From UBA1858 sp965262455 (GTDB lineage Bacteria > Pseudomonadota > Gammaproteobacteria > UBA4575): a stretch of DNA of 64,000 nt. The translations under genes and the position numbers were made by a program. Under the pieces are notes generated by a model. The model made no database searches. It saw only the letters and a list, made by a program, of their open reading frames with translations, and was not told where the DNA came from. This document shows, piece after piece, positions 1 through 7,980 of this stretch. Where the stretch lies: NCBI GenBank assembly GCA_965262455.1, contig CBDHFH010000008.1, positions 62,001 through 126,000 on the forward strand, written 5' to 3'. The stretch's first letter is position 1; the number at the start of each line of letters is the position of its first letter.

Positions 1-1839
1 AACTGGGACCCAGTCGATCAGACAGTATTGGCTAATGAACAAGTCATTGATGGACGCGGTTGGCGTTCAGGTGCGCCAGTAGAACGTCGAGAAATTTCAC
101 AATGGTTTTTGAAAATTACTCACTATGCTGATGAATTGCTTGAATGCGTGCAGGCATTAGAAGGATGGCCCGAGCAAGTCAGAGTTATGCAACAAAACTG
201 GATTGGTCGCTCTGAAGGCTTACAGTTTTCATTTGAAGTTGAAGGTAATTTACCCTCCATGCAAGTCTACACGACGCGTCCCGATACGCTGATGGGTGTC
301 AGCTACGTGGCGATTGCCCCCGAACATGAATTAGCTGCGATTGCCGCACAACAGAATAAGGCCGCAGCGAGCTTTGTAGAAAAGTGCAAACAGCGAAAAG
401 TGGCCGAAGCTGAAATTAATAGTGCTGAGAAAGAAGGTGTCGATACCGGCTTGTTTGCCATCCATCCGATCAGTGGAGAAAAGTTACCGATTTGGATCGC
501 TAACTTTGTACTCATTGAATACGGCACCGGTGCTGTCATGAGTGTGCCTGCGCATGATCAACGTGACTGGGAATTTGCCAGCAAATATCAATTACCCATT
601 CACCAAGTGATTTTTCCCAGGGATGATTCACAAGAATGCGATATCCAACAACAAGCATTTATCGATAAAGGCGTGCTAAAAAATTCTGGTGATTGGGATG
701 GATTAAGTTCAGAACAAGCATTTGTTGCAATATCAGAAACAATAGAAGCGCAACAACGTGGACAACGCTCGGTTAATTTCCGTTTACGTGATTGGGGAAT
801 TTCCCGACAACGTTATTGGGGATGTCCTATCCCAATTATTTATTGCGATAAGTGTGGCGCCGTCGCCGTCCCCGAGCCTGATTTGCCTGTGAAATTGCCG
901 GAAGATGTTGAGGTCACCGGCGCAGGTTCACCATTAGCCTCTATGCCTGAGTTTGTTGATGTGCCATGTCCCCGATGTAATCAGCCTGGTAAACGTGAAA
1001 CCGATACCTTTGATACCTTCTTTGAATCAAGTTGGTATTACGCGCGTTATTGCAGTGCAGACAGTGAACAAGGCATGTTGGATGAGCGTGCTGATTATTG
1101 GTTGCCAGTCGATCAGTATGTTGGTGGTATAGAGCATGCAGTATTGCATTTATTATATGCGCGCTTCTTCCATAAACTCATGCGCGATGAAGGCTTGGTC
1201 TCGTCTGCCGAGCCTTTTACTAATTTGTTAACTCAGGGCATGGTGTTGAAAGACGGCATTAAAATGTCTAAATCTAAAGGTAATACTGTCGACCCCGAGC
1301 AATTGATTGAGTCATTTGGTGCAGACACAGTGCGTCTATTTACTATGTTTGCGGCACCTCCTGAAAACTCTTTGGAGTGGGTGGATACTGGCGTGGAAGG
1401 GTCTGCGCGTTTCCTGAAAAAGTTATGGCGCTTTGTTTACTTGCATGTGAGTGAAACAACATCGGTGCCAACATTAGATGTATCGTCGCTGAATAAACAA
1501 CAAAAAGAGCTGCGTAATAAAATTCATAGCACCATCAAAAAAGTCAGTGATGATATTGGACGCCGCTATACATTCAATACTGCGATTGCTGCCAACATGG
1601 AGCTATTAAATGAGTTGTCTTCATACGAGGATAATCAATGTGCTGTAGTGCGTGAGGGTATTGAAGCCATAGTATTAATGCTCGCGCCGATAGTACCGCA
1701 TATTTGTGCCCATTTATGGCAACAACTTGGGCACACTGATCACATTGAGGATGTCGCCTGGCCCAAGCATGATGAGCAAGCGCTAGTCCGTGATACCATA
1801 GAGTTAATGGTGCAAGTGAATGGGCAAATTGCGCGATAA
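1..1839 (+). CDS. leuS: Leucyl-tRNA synthetase (5'-truncated by window edge, frameshifted near 3' end)
   Basis: Charges tRNA-Leu in the cytoplasm. The reading frame is open from base 1 and starts inside the protein with NWDPVDQTVLANEQV, just after the catalytic HIGH region, so the true start is upstream. Visible parts are the CP1 editing domain with its threonine-rich TTRPDTLMG motif, the second half of the class I catalytic core (SSWYYARY), the KMSKS loop (KMSKSKGN) and the anticodon-binding helical domain. The frame ends early at the TAA at 1837-1839; the missing C-terminal domain continues in the next frame (separate entry). First gene of the usual leuS-lptE-holA group. Identity is certain; whether the frameshift is real is not. 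Confidence 0.95.
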   Translation, partial: NWDPVDQTVLANEQVIDGRGWRSGAPVERREISQWFLKITHYADELLECVQALEGWPEQVRVMQQNWIGRSEGLQFSFEVEGNLPSMQVYTTRPDTLMGVSYVAIAPEHELAAIAAQQNKAAASFVEKCKQRKVAEAEINSAEKEGVDTGLFAIHPISGEKLPIWIANFVLIEYGTGAVMSVPAHDQRDWEFASKYQLPIHQVIFPRDDSQECDIQQQAFIDKGVLKNSGDWDGLSSEQAFVAISETIEAQQRGQRSVNFRLRDWGISRQRYWGCPIPIIYCDKCGAVAVPEPDLPVKLPEDVEVTGAGSPLASMPEFVDVPCPRCNQPGKRETDTFDTFFESSWYYARYCSADSEQGMLDERADYWLPVDQYVGGIEHAVLHLLYARFFHKLMRDEGLVSSAEPFTNLLTQGMVLKDGIKMSKSKGNTVDPEQLIESFGADTVRLFTMFAAPPENSLEWVDTGVEGSARFLKKLWRFVYLHVSETTSVPTLDVSSLNKQQKELRNKIHSTIKKVSDDIGRRYTFNTAIAANMELLNELSSYEDNQCAVVREGIEAIVLMLAPIVPHICAHLWQQLGHTDHIEDVAWPKHDEQALVRDTIELMVQVNGQIAR

Positions 1840-1981
1840 AATTATGCTTGCAGCAAATGCCAATGATGATGAGATTAAAGCAACTGCCCAAGGCAGCGAA
1901 AAAATTCAGAATCATATTAAAGATAAAGCTGTCAAAAAAATTATTGTTGTTAAAGGCCGGCTAGTAAACATAGTTGTCTAA
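1832..1981 (+). pseudogene. leuS: C-terminal domain of leucyl-tRNA synthetase, displaced by a frameshift
   Basis: Read in the frame starting at 1832, this segment gives 49 residues beginning RDKIMLAANANDDEIKA and ending VVKGRLVNIVV, then TAA at 1979-1981. It matches the layout of the LeuRS C-terminal domain, which in E. coli follows VQVNGK and ends in a lysine/valine-rich PGKLLNLVV-type tail. Removing one G from GCGCG at 1831-1835 restores a continuous protein. The distance to lptE (20 bases) is also normal only if leuS ends here. The likeliest cause is a one-base assembly or sequencing error; a genuine truncation would remove a domain that helps bind tRNA-Leu. Confidence 0.85.
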
Positions 1982-2001
1982 CAACATGTCTGGAGAGCCA
2001 A

Positions 2002-2541
2002 ATGAAATCATTTAAATTAATGCTAATCGTTATCATGCTAGTTGTTATGTCTGCATGTGGTTATCGTTTGGCTGGGAAAGCGGATCTGGATCCAATATTT
2101 GAAAGCACACACGTTAGCTACCAGGGGCGTGGACGAGGTATTGCTGAATTAATAGAAAAGCAATTCGAAGCAAATGCGTATGAAATTGTTAGTGTAGATA
2201 AAGCTACCGCCATTGTGGACGTGCTTTATGAGAATACGGCAAGAGAAATCCTTTCGTTAGATGATGACGGAAAAGTGCGTGAGTATGAACTCATTTTAAG
2301 TGTCGGTGTGCAGGTAAAAGATGCTGAAGGCAAGGTATTGGTCACCAGCCAGGAAATTCGCTTATCGAGAGATTTTTTATTCGAGATAAATGAATTGTTA
2401 GGTAATGCAAATGAGGAACAAAAAATTTATCAGGAAATGCGCGCAGACGCATCGCGATTAATTCTGTATCGCTTGCAGGCAATATCTGTTGATATAGATG
2501 AAAGCGGCACGACAGCAGAACAGGCTACTTCTGCAGAATAA
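2002..2541 (+). CDS. lptE: LPS-assembly lipoprotein LptE
   Basis: Outer-membrane lipoprotein that plugs the LptD barrel and helps deliver lipopolysaccharide to the cell surface. The 179-residue product starts with a lipoprotein signal peptide, a hydrophobic stretch of about 15 residues ending in the lipobox VMSAC, followed by GYRLAG, the usual LptE opening after the lipidated cysteine. Length and position directly after leuS and ahead of holA fit the family. The ATG at 2002 follows a GGAGAG-like ribosome site. Its last 17 bases overlap the 3' end of the convergent dehydrogenase gene. The C-terminal tail is acidic and low in complexity (ESGTTAEQATSAE). Confidence 0.9.
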   Translation: MKSFKLMLIVIMLVVMSACGYRLAGKADLDPIFESTHVSYQGRGRGIAELIEKQFEANAYEIVSVDKATAIVDVLYENTAREILSLDDDGKVREYELILSVGVQVKDAEGKVLVTSQEIRLSRDFLFEINELLGNANEEQKIYQEMRADASRLILYRLQAISVDIDESGTTAEQATSAE

Positions 2542-3394
2542 CTTTAGCGATTGAAGCAGAGTCAAGTTCCCCGTCGCCTTGCTCGATTAATTTCTCAAGA
2601 TACTGACTACAAAGTTCGGCACCAGGCATAGTAATACCATTCGCTTTTGCGCTATTCAGAGCAATGCGTAAATCTTTCGCATGTAAATTGGTTTTAAACC
2701 CTGGCGTGTAATTGTCATCAAGCACGCGTTGACCATGCAATTCAAGCACCCGACTATAAGCAAAACCACCTAACAGGGCTTCGCGAACTTTTGCCGCATC
2801 AACATGACAGCTTTGTGCAAGTAAATAGGCTTCTGAAATAGCTACCATGGTTTCTGCAGCAACCAGATTGTTGCATGCTTTTGCGACTTGACCGGCCCCT
2901 GATTCCCCCACATGAATAATATTTTTACCCAGGCATACAAAAATAGGTTTGGCGCGTTCAAAGTCTTTTTCATCGCCTCCGACCATAATAGATAACGTTG
3001 CCGCAATCGCGCCAACTTCTCCACCTGATACAGGCGCATCTAATAAACTTCCCCCCGCACGTCGAAACTGTTGATACATGTCACGCGTTGCTTCAGGTGA
3101 GATGGTACTCATATCAATGACTAGAGCATCTTGCTGTAGGCCATGGATAACCCCTTCTGCGCCTAGCAGCACTTGTTCAACATCAGGCGTGTCAGACACG
3201 CATGAAATGATGATACTGGACGCTTCGGCAAGCCTTTGTGGCGAGTGGAAAACTTGGATATTGTCTGTTTCTAATGCGTCTATGCTGGCCCGGCGGCGTG
3301 CAAATACGTTTACTTTATGGCCGCACTTGGTGAGATTTTCCACCATGGCTTTGCCCATAATTCCGAGCCCAATGTATCCAATCTGTTCAGCCAC
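2525..3394 (-). CDS. 3-hydroxyisobutyrate / tartronate-semialdehyde reductase family dehydrogenase (GarR/GlxR-like)
   Basis: An NAD(P)-dependent beta-hydroxyacid dehydrogenase of 289 residues. The N-terminus has the Rossmann motif GYIGLGIMGKAMVENL. The substrate loop DAPVSGGEVGA and the catalytic-lysine segment (GQVAKACNN, about residue 170) are intact. The GarR/GlxR branch reduces tartronate semialdehyde to glycerate; other family members act on 3-hydroxyisobutyrate or succinic semialdehyde, so the substrate is not fixed by sequence reading. The gene runs against lptE and overlaps its end by 17 bases. It interrupts the usual lptE-holA adjacency and shares a short divergent promoter region with holA. 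Confidence 0.85.
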   Translation of the reverse strand: MAEQIGYIGLGIMGKAMVENLTKCGHKVNVFARRRASIDALETDNIQVFHSPQRLAEASSIIISCVSDTPDVEQVLLGAEGVIHGLQQDALVIDMSTISPEATRDMYQQFRRAGGSLLDAPVSGGEVGAIAATLSIMVGGDEKDFERAKPIFVCLGKNIIHVGESGAGQVAKACNNLVAAETMVAISEAYLLAQSCHVDAAKVREALLGGFAYSRVLELHGQRVLDDNYTPGFKTNLHAKDLRIALNSAKANGITMPGAELCSQYLEKLIEQGDGELDSASIAKVILQK

Positions 3395-3420
3395 AATCGC
3401 TCCTCATTTATCCTAATATA

Positions 3421-3456
3421 TTGATTATTAAGTGTTAAAAAGACGTATAATATACG
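3421..3456 (+). promoter_or_regulatory. Candidate holA promoter with a palindrome over the -10 box
   Basis: In the divergent gap between the dehydrogenase and holA, TTGATT at 3421-3426 and a perfect TATAAT at 3446-3451 resemble -35 and -10 boxes, with a long spacer of 19 bases. The -10 lies inside the palindrome CGTAT-AAT-ATACG at 3444-3456, which could be an operator. A palindrome with the same arms precedes soxY at 63490-63502. Confidence 0.35.
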
Positions 3457-3507
3457 AACTCGAGTTACACTAGATATATCACCAATTTCGCATTAACAGG
3501 TATTTAT

Positions 3508-4506
3508 TTGGATCTGAACCTACAGCAGTTAGATAACCACCTCAATCAGGCACTCGCTCCTGTCTACTTACTATCTGGTGATGAGCCGCTACAAATTGAA
3601 GAATCACTGTCATTAATTCGGGCACAAGCACGCGCGCAAGGTTTCCTGGAAAGACAAGTACTGTATGTGGAACGTAGCTTTGACTGGACACAAGTGACCG
3701 AACAAAGCAGTAATATGTCACTGTTTGGTGATAAGAAAATACTTGAGTTACGAATGCCGTCAGGTAAGCCAGGTACCGCTGGGGCAAAAGCATTACAACA
3801 GTATTGTCAACAGCCGAGTGAGGATGTGTTGTTGTTAATACAAAGTGGCAAAATTGAAAAAGCGGTACTGAAGTCAAAATGGGTACAGGCGATTTCTCAA
3901 GTGGGTGTGTTCATGCGTATATGGCCGATGACGGGTATGGACTTGGTGCGCTGGGTACAAATGCGTCTGAAGGCGGCACAGCTCAATGATGATCGGCAAA
4001 CTGCCGAATATATTGCCTCACGAGTAGAGGGAAATATGCTTGCCGCAGCACAGGAAATTGAAAAAATGGCGCTGCTTGCATTGAGTGATAACAACCAGGA
4101 TAACTCGAGCAGTTCGGGCCAGGCGTGGGTGTCCAATCAAACTAACTACAATGTGTTTGATTTAGTTGACACAATCTTGGCCGGGCAAAGAAATAAAGTT
4201 ATTAAAATCCTTGCACAATTGCAGAAAGAATCATTTGCCCCCAACTTGGTCTTATGGGGGCTTGCTGAGTTAATCAGAGCAGTCATCCATAGTGCGTCAC
4301 AAGGTCGAGGCCAATCTAAAGGTGTACAGAATGCTTTTTACTATAGCAAGCGTAACCAGTTAGGCGTTCATGCCAATAAATTCAATCGTGAGCAACTGTA
4401 TACGCTACTCATGAAATGTGGTCAGGTAGACCAAATAATTAAAGGTCGAGCAAGCGGTGATGTGTGGCAATCTTTCAACGATGTCGCATTAAAACTCGCA
4501 CGTTAA
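3508..4506 (+). CDS. holA: DNA polymerase III subunit delta
   Basis: Delta subunit of the clamp loader, which opens the beta sliding clamp at primed sites. The 332-residue protein has the family opening (LAPVYLLSGDEPLQIEE, about residues 16-32), the AAA+-like fold without a working Walker A motif, and the C-terminal collar region. Length fits the family (about 340). The start is a TTG at 3508 with AACAGG seven bases upstream; no in-frame ATG gives a full-length protein. It sits between the dehydrogenase and proA, whereas many gammaproteobacteria have lptE-holA-nadD with nothing between. Confidence 0.92.
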   Translation: MDLNLQQLDNHLNQALAPVYLLSGDEPLQIEESLSLIRAQARAQGFLERQVLYVERSFDWTQVTEQSSNMSLFGDKKILELRMPSGKPGTAGAKALQQYCQQPSEDVLLLIQSGKIEKAVLKSKWVQAISQVGVFMRIWPMTGMDLVRWVQMRLKAAQLNDDRQTAEYIASRVEGNMLAAAQEIEKMALLALSDNNQDNSSSSGQAWVSNQTNYNVFDLVDTILAGQRNKVIKILAQLQKESFAPNLVLWGLAELIRAVIHSASQGRGQSKGVQNAFYYSKRNQLGVHANKFNREQLYTLLMKCGQVDQIIKGRASGDVWQSFNDVALKLAR

Positions 4507-4520
4507 ATTAGGTAAGCATC

Positions 4521-5798
4521 ATGGCAGCAACACAACAAGACATTTCAATTAAACAATATATGCAAACATTAGGTGAGCAGTCTTCTCAGGCCGCACGCGA
4601 AATGTCTGCCGCATCCACGGCCAGCAAAAATAATGCGTTAAATACGTTGGCGGATTTATTACTGCAACATCAAGCGCAGTTAATTAAACATAATCAATTA
4701 GATCTACAGGCGGGAAAAGAACGTGGGCTTGAAGCAGCATTACTGGATCGCTTGGAGCTGACACCTGCAAGAATCAAGTCGATGGCGGATGGCTTGCAGC
4801 AAATCGCTAATTTGCAAGACCCGGTAGGTGAAATATCGGCAATGTCATCTCGCCCTTCCGGTATACAGGTGGGTAAGATGCGTGTACCTCTTGGAGTGAT
4901 AGGCATCATTTACGAATCGCGTCCTAATGTCACCGCCGATGCCGCTGGCCTATGTTTGAAGTCGGGTAATGCAACCATCTTGCGTGGCGGCTCTGAAGCT
5001 ATCCATTCTAATCGCGCGATCGGTGCATATATCCAGCAAGCCTTGCAACAAGCCGGGCTACCTGAGAATGCTGTGCAAGTGGTGGATAAAACTGACAGGG
5101 AGGCGGTCAATGCGCTACTGCACATGAATCAATTTGTCAGTGTGATTATTCCGCGTGGCGGGAAAGGCTTAATAGAGCGAGTTACCGCAGAGTCTAAAAT
5201 TCCTGTCATTAAACATTTAGATGGCAATTGTCATGTGTATTTAGATAAGGAATTGGACAAACATAAAGCAATAGCGATTGCAATAAATGCAAAAACACAC
5301 CGATATGGTGTTTGTAATGCCATGGAAACATTACTCGTGCATAAAGAGGTTGCAAATGAGTTGTTGCCGTTATTGAATAAGCAATATCAATCGCATCAAG
5401 TTGAATTAAGAGGATGCTCAAATACTCAAGCGATATTAAGTGATGTCAATGCTGCCAATGAGCAAGACTGGTATGAGGAATACCTAGCGCCAGTGTTAGC
5501 GATAAAAGTAGTCGACAATGTCGATCAAGCCATCGACCACATCGAAAAGTATGGTTCCCATCATACTGATGTCATTGTTACAGAAAATTTCTCTACCGCT
5601 CAAAAATTCCTGCGTGAAGTCGATTCTAGCTCGGTGATGGTTAATGCATCTCCGCGTTTTGCCGATGGCTTTGAATATGGGTTAGGTGCGGAGATCGGTA
5701 TCAGCACAGACAAATTACATGCTCGTGGACCAGTAGGTTTAGAAGGCTTAACCACGCAAAAATTTATTGTATATGGAGATGGCAATATACGTGAGTAA
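4521..5798 (+). CDS. proA: Gamma-glutamyl phosphate reductase
   Basis: Second enzyme of proline synthesis: reduces gamma-glutamyl phosphate to glutamate semialdehyde with NADPH. The 425-residue protein belongs to the aldehyde dehydrogenase superfamily and shows ProA segments in order: VPLGVIGIIYESRPNVT, KSGNATILRGGSEA, the nucleotide region IPRGGKGLI and the catalytic cysteine in THRYGVCNAMETLL (about residue 268). The C-terminus carries GRGPVGLEGL-type sequence. It begins 15 bases after holA and its stop codon overlaps the start of nadD, so the three are probably cotranscribed. proB is not in the window. Confidence 0.95.
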   Translation: MAATQQDISIKQYMQTLGEQSSQAAREMSAASTASKNNALNTLADLLLQHQAQLIKHNQLDLQAGKERGLEAALLDRLELTPARIKSMADGLQQIANLQDPVGEISAMSSRPSGIQVGKMRVPLGVIGIIYESRPNVTADAAGLCLKSGNATILRGGSEAIHSNRAIGAYIQQALQQAGLPENAVQVVDKTDREAVNALLHMNQFVSVIIPRGGKGLIERVTAESKIPVIKHLDGNCHVYLDKELDKHKAIAIAINAKTHRYGVCNAMETLLVHKEVANELLPLLNKQYQSHQVELRGCSNTQAILSDVNAANEQDWYEEYLAPVLAIKVVDNVDQAIDHIEKYGSHHTDVIVTENFSTAQKFLREVDSSSVMVNASPRFADGFEYGLGAEIGISTDKLHARGPVGLEGLTTQKFIVYGDGNIRE

Positions 5799-6447
5799 TA
5801 CTAAATCCCGTTTGGGACTCTTAGGTGGGTCATTTGACCCGATTCATTTTGGTCATATCAAACCCTGCATAGAGCTCGCTGAAAAATTCCAACTATCTTC
5901 AGTTAAATTAATTCCCTGCAAAGTATCTCCTTTTAAAAGCGCAACGTTTGCTTCGGCGCAACACCGTTGGAATATGATTTCAATCATTACCGCCAATAGC
6001 GATTTGTTTGAAGCAGATGCCATCGAGCTTGAAAGGGACACTCCCTCATATACGTATGAAACGCTAAAAGAAATTTCCCAAGGTGTTTCTGCATCGACGC
6101 AATTGTTTTGGCTGATGGGAGAAGATGCATTGCATGGATTACCAGATTGGTATCAAGCAGAAAAAATAATGCAGCTGTGTCATGTGCTAGTCATGCGTCG
6201 ACCTGGTCTGGACAGTGATGCAGATGAAAATGCCATGCAATGGCTGAGTGATTACATTGTAGAAGACGTAACGCAACTGGAAAAAACCGACGCGGGGTGT
6301 ATCTACATCACAGATACTGAAATGTTTGATATATCTTCTACGCAAATTCGTGCAACACTGCAGTCAGGCAAACAGCCGCGCTATTTGTTGCCGGGTGCGG
6401 TGTGGAATTACATTAAAAGGAATCAACTATATCAACAAAGTGCTTAA
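5791..6447 (+). CDS. nadD: Nicotinate-nucleotide adenylyltransferase
   Basis: Makes deamido-NAD from nicotinate mononucleotide and ATP in NAD synthesis. The nucleotidyltransferase signature GGSFDPIHFGHIKP lies at the N-terminus and the second motif ISSTQIR near residue 180, both intact. I place the start at the GTG at 5791, which overlaps the proA stop (GTGAGTAA) and leaves ten residues before GGSFDP as in other NadD proteins; GGAG lies 12 bases upstream. An ATG at 5779 is the alternative and would add four residues. It is translationally coupled to proA and is followed by rsfS. Confidence 0.9.
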   Translation: MSNTKSRLGLLGGSFDPIHFGHIKPCIELAEKFQLSSVKLIPCKVSPFKSATFASAQHRWNMISIITANSDLFEADAIELERDTPSYTYETLKEISQGVSASTQLFWLMGEDALHGLPDWYQAEKIMQLCHVLVMRRPGLDSDADENAMQWLSDYIVEDVTQLEKTDAGCIYITDTEMFDISSTQIRATLQSGKQPRYLLPGAVWNYIKRNQLYQQSA

Positions 6448-6487
6448 TGCAGCGGAATTATATTGTTAACTCACTATAGGAGAAAAT

Positions 6488-6835
6488 GTGGAATTAGAGA
6501 AACTACATAAATTAGTCATCGACGCGTTAGAAGATGTCAAAGGCAATGACTTGGTCAGTGTCGATATGCGAGGTAAATTAGATATTATTGATATGATGGT
6601 GATTGCAAGTGGCACATCAGATCGACATGTTCAAGCACTTGCAGATAATGTCGTTGAAAAAGCAAAAAAAGCTGGCGCAACAGTCGTGGGTGTTGAAAAA
6701 GATCGTGCTTGGGTGCTAATAGATTTATACGAGCTTATTGTTCATGTGATGCTGCCTGAAACCCGCGATTTTTATAACCTGGAGAAACTTTGGCAACTTG
6801 AGATACCTGAAGAGCAAATACAAACTTCAGTCTAG
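6488..6835 (+). CDS. rsfS: Ribosomal silencing factor RsfS
   Basis: Binds ribosomal protein L14 (uL14) on the large subunit and blocks joining of the subunits when nutrients are scarce. The 115-residue protein has the RsfS core: KGNDLVSVDMRGK, DMMVIASGTSDRHVQALA and the D-x-Y-ELIVHVMLPETRDFYNLEKLW end. The GTG start at 6488 is supported by AGGAGA five bases upstream; the overlapping ATG at 6486 runs into a stop after three codons. Classic neighbour pair with nadD before it and rlmH after it. Confidence 0.93.
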   Translation: MELEKLHKLVIDALEDVKGNDLVSVDMRGKLDIIDMMVIASGTSDRHVQALADNVVEKAKKAGATVVGVEKDRAWVLIDLYELIVHVMLPETRDFYNLEKLWQLEIPEEQIQTSV

Positions 6836-6847
6836 ATACTTTTATAC

Positions 6848-7318
6848 ATGCATTTTTCATTATTGTATGTCGCTGAGAAACCCACTGCCTGGGCGGAACA
6901 AGCATGCGATATTTATTTAAAGAGAATGCCATCCGCATTTGGGTTTAGTGAAACGCGCATAAGCCCTATCAAGCGTACAAAAAAGACCCATATCGATACT
7001 GCCAAAACACAAGAATGGCAGTCTATTCAAGAAAAATTACCCAAACAGTCCTTACTGGTCTTACTCGATGAGCGAGGTAAACAGTATTCTTCACAAGCAT
7101 TTTCACAGCTGATAGATAATTGGCAACAACAAGGCCAAGACGTCACTTTTGTCATCGCTGGGGCAGATGGCGTAAATAATGAGCATAGACAACAGGCACA
7201 GCATGTAATGGCTTTATCTCAATTGACATTGCCACATGAAATGGCACGTGTTTTATTAATTGAGCAACTCTATCGTGCATGGTCCATATTAAACAATCAT
7301 CCCTATCATCGCGTATAA
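6848..7318 (+). CDS. rlmH: 23S rRNA pseudouridine-1915 N3-methyltransferase RlmH
   Basis: SPOUT-family methyltransferase that methylates pseudouridine 1915 in helix 69 of 23S rRNA, acting on assembled 70S ribosomes. The 156-residue length matches the family (155 in E. coli). Family features are LLVLLDERGKQYSSQAF, the cofactor knot VTFVIAGADGV and the C-terminal LLIEQLYRAWSILNNHPYHR, which contains the conserved HPYH tail. It begins 12 bases after rsfS and belongs to the same ribosome-linked operon. Confidence 0.94.
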   Translation: MHFSLLYVAEKPTAWAEQACDIYLKRMPSAFGFSETRISPIKRTKKTHIDTAKTQEWQSIQEKLPKQSLLVLLDERGKQYSSQAFSQLIDNWQQQGQDVTFVIAGADGVNNEHRQQAQHVMALSQLTLPHEMARVLLIEQLYRAWSILNNHPYHRV

Positions 7319-7390
7319 ATCAATCAAATTGATTGTCAGTCAGACGCATTAAACATGCGATAATTGAACGTATAGTCTCCAGGAATGTAT

Positions 7391-7960
7391 ATGAATATCG
7401 TTCTTGCGTCTGCCTCACCCAGGCGCGCCGAAATACTGCAGCAGATCGGCCTTACATATCACGTTTTACCAAGTGATATTGATGAGTCAGTCTGTCCTGG
7501 AGAATCAGTGGAGACATACGTGCAGCGTATGGCGAGCACCAAGGCCGAGGTTGCCAAGCAAGCGAGTCAGTCGGATGATGTCATCATCGCGGCGGATACC
7601 AGCGTCAGTATTGATGGCCACATATTGGGTAAGCCTAGTGATGAGGCACATCATCAACATATGTTGGCAAGCTTGTCAGGGCGAATACACACGGTGCATA
7701 CGGCTGTGGTAGTGTCTCAGTCAGAATTTTTAGGCGCCGCGTTAAGTACCAGTGAAGTATCATTTCGGCATATAACTGCTCAAGAAGCGAAGAACTATTG
7801 GTTAACCGGTGAGCCTAAAGATAAAGCAGGTGGCTATGCGATTCAGGGTCTGGGTGGCATATTTGTCGAGCGGTTGACGGGGAGTTACACGGGTGTGGTC
7901 GGATTACCCGTATTCGAGTTAACACAATTATTAAAACAGGCCAGTTTATCTGTTATCTGA
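7391..7960 (+). CDS. Maf/YhdE-type nucleoside triphosphate pyrophosphatase
   Basis: Hydrolyses non-canonical nucleotides and, in the YhdE branch, dTTP and UTP to the monophosphates. The Maf motifs are all visible: SASPRRAEIL at the N-terminus, AADTSVSIDGHILGKP near residue 70, and DKAGGYAIQGLGG followed by SYTGVVGLP, which are YhdE-type rather than YceF-type. I chose the ATG at 7391 because AGGA at 7381-7384 is correctly spaced for it and too close for the ATG at 7385. It lies between rlmH and rng, a common arrangement. Confidence 0.92.
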   Translation: MNIVLASASPRRAEILQQIGLTYHVLPSDIDESVCPGESVETYVQRMASTKAEVAKQASQSDDVIIAADTSVSIDGHILGKPSDEAHHQHMLASLSGRIHTVHTAVVVSQSEFLGAALSTSEVSFRHITAQEAKNYWLTGEPKDKAGGYAIQGLGGIFVERLTGSYTGVVGLPVFELTQLLKQASLSVI

Positions 7961-7980
7961 AAGTCATCTAAGGGTTATTT

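Noticed and set aside
1574..1915. Minus-strand frame of 113 residues over the leuS 3' end
   Set aside because: It lies opposite a region clearly coding LeuRS in two plus-strand frames, and it has no family features.
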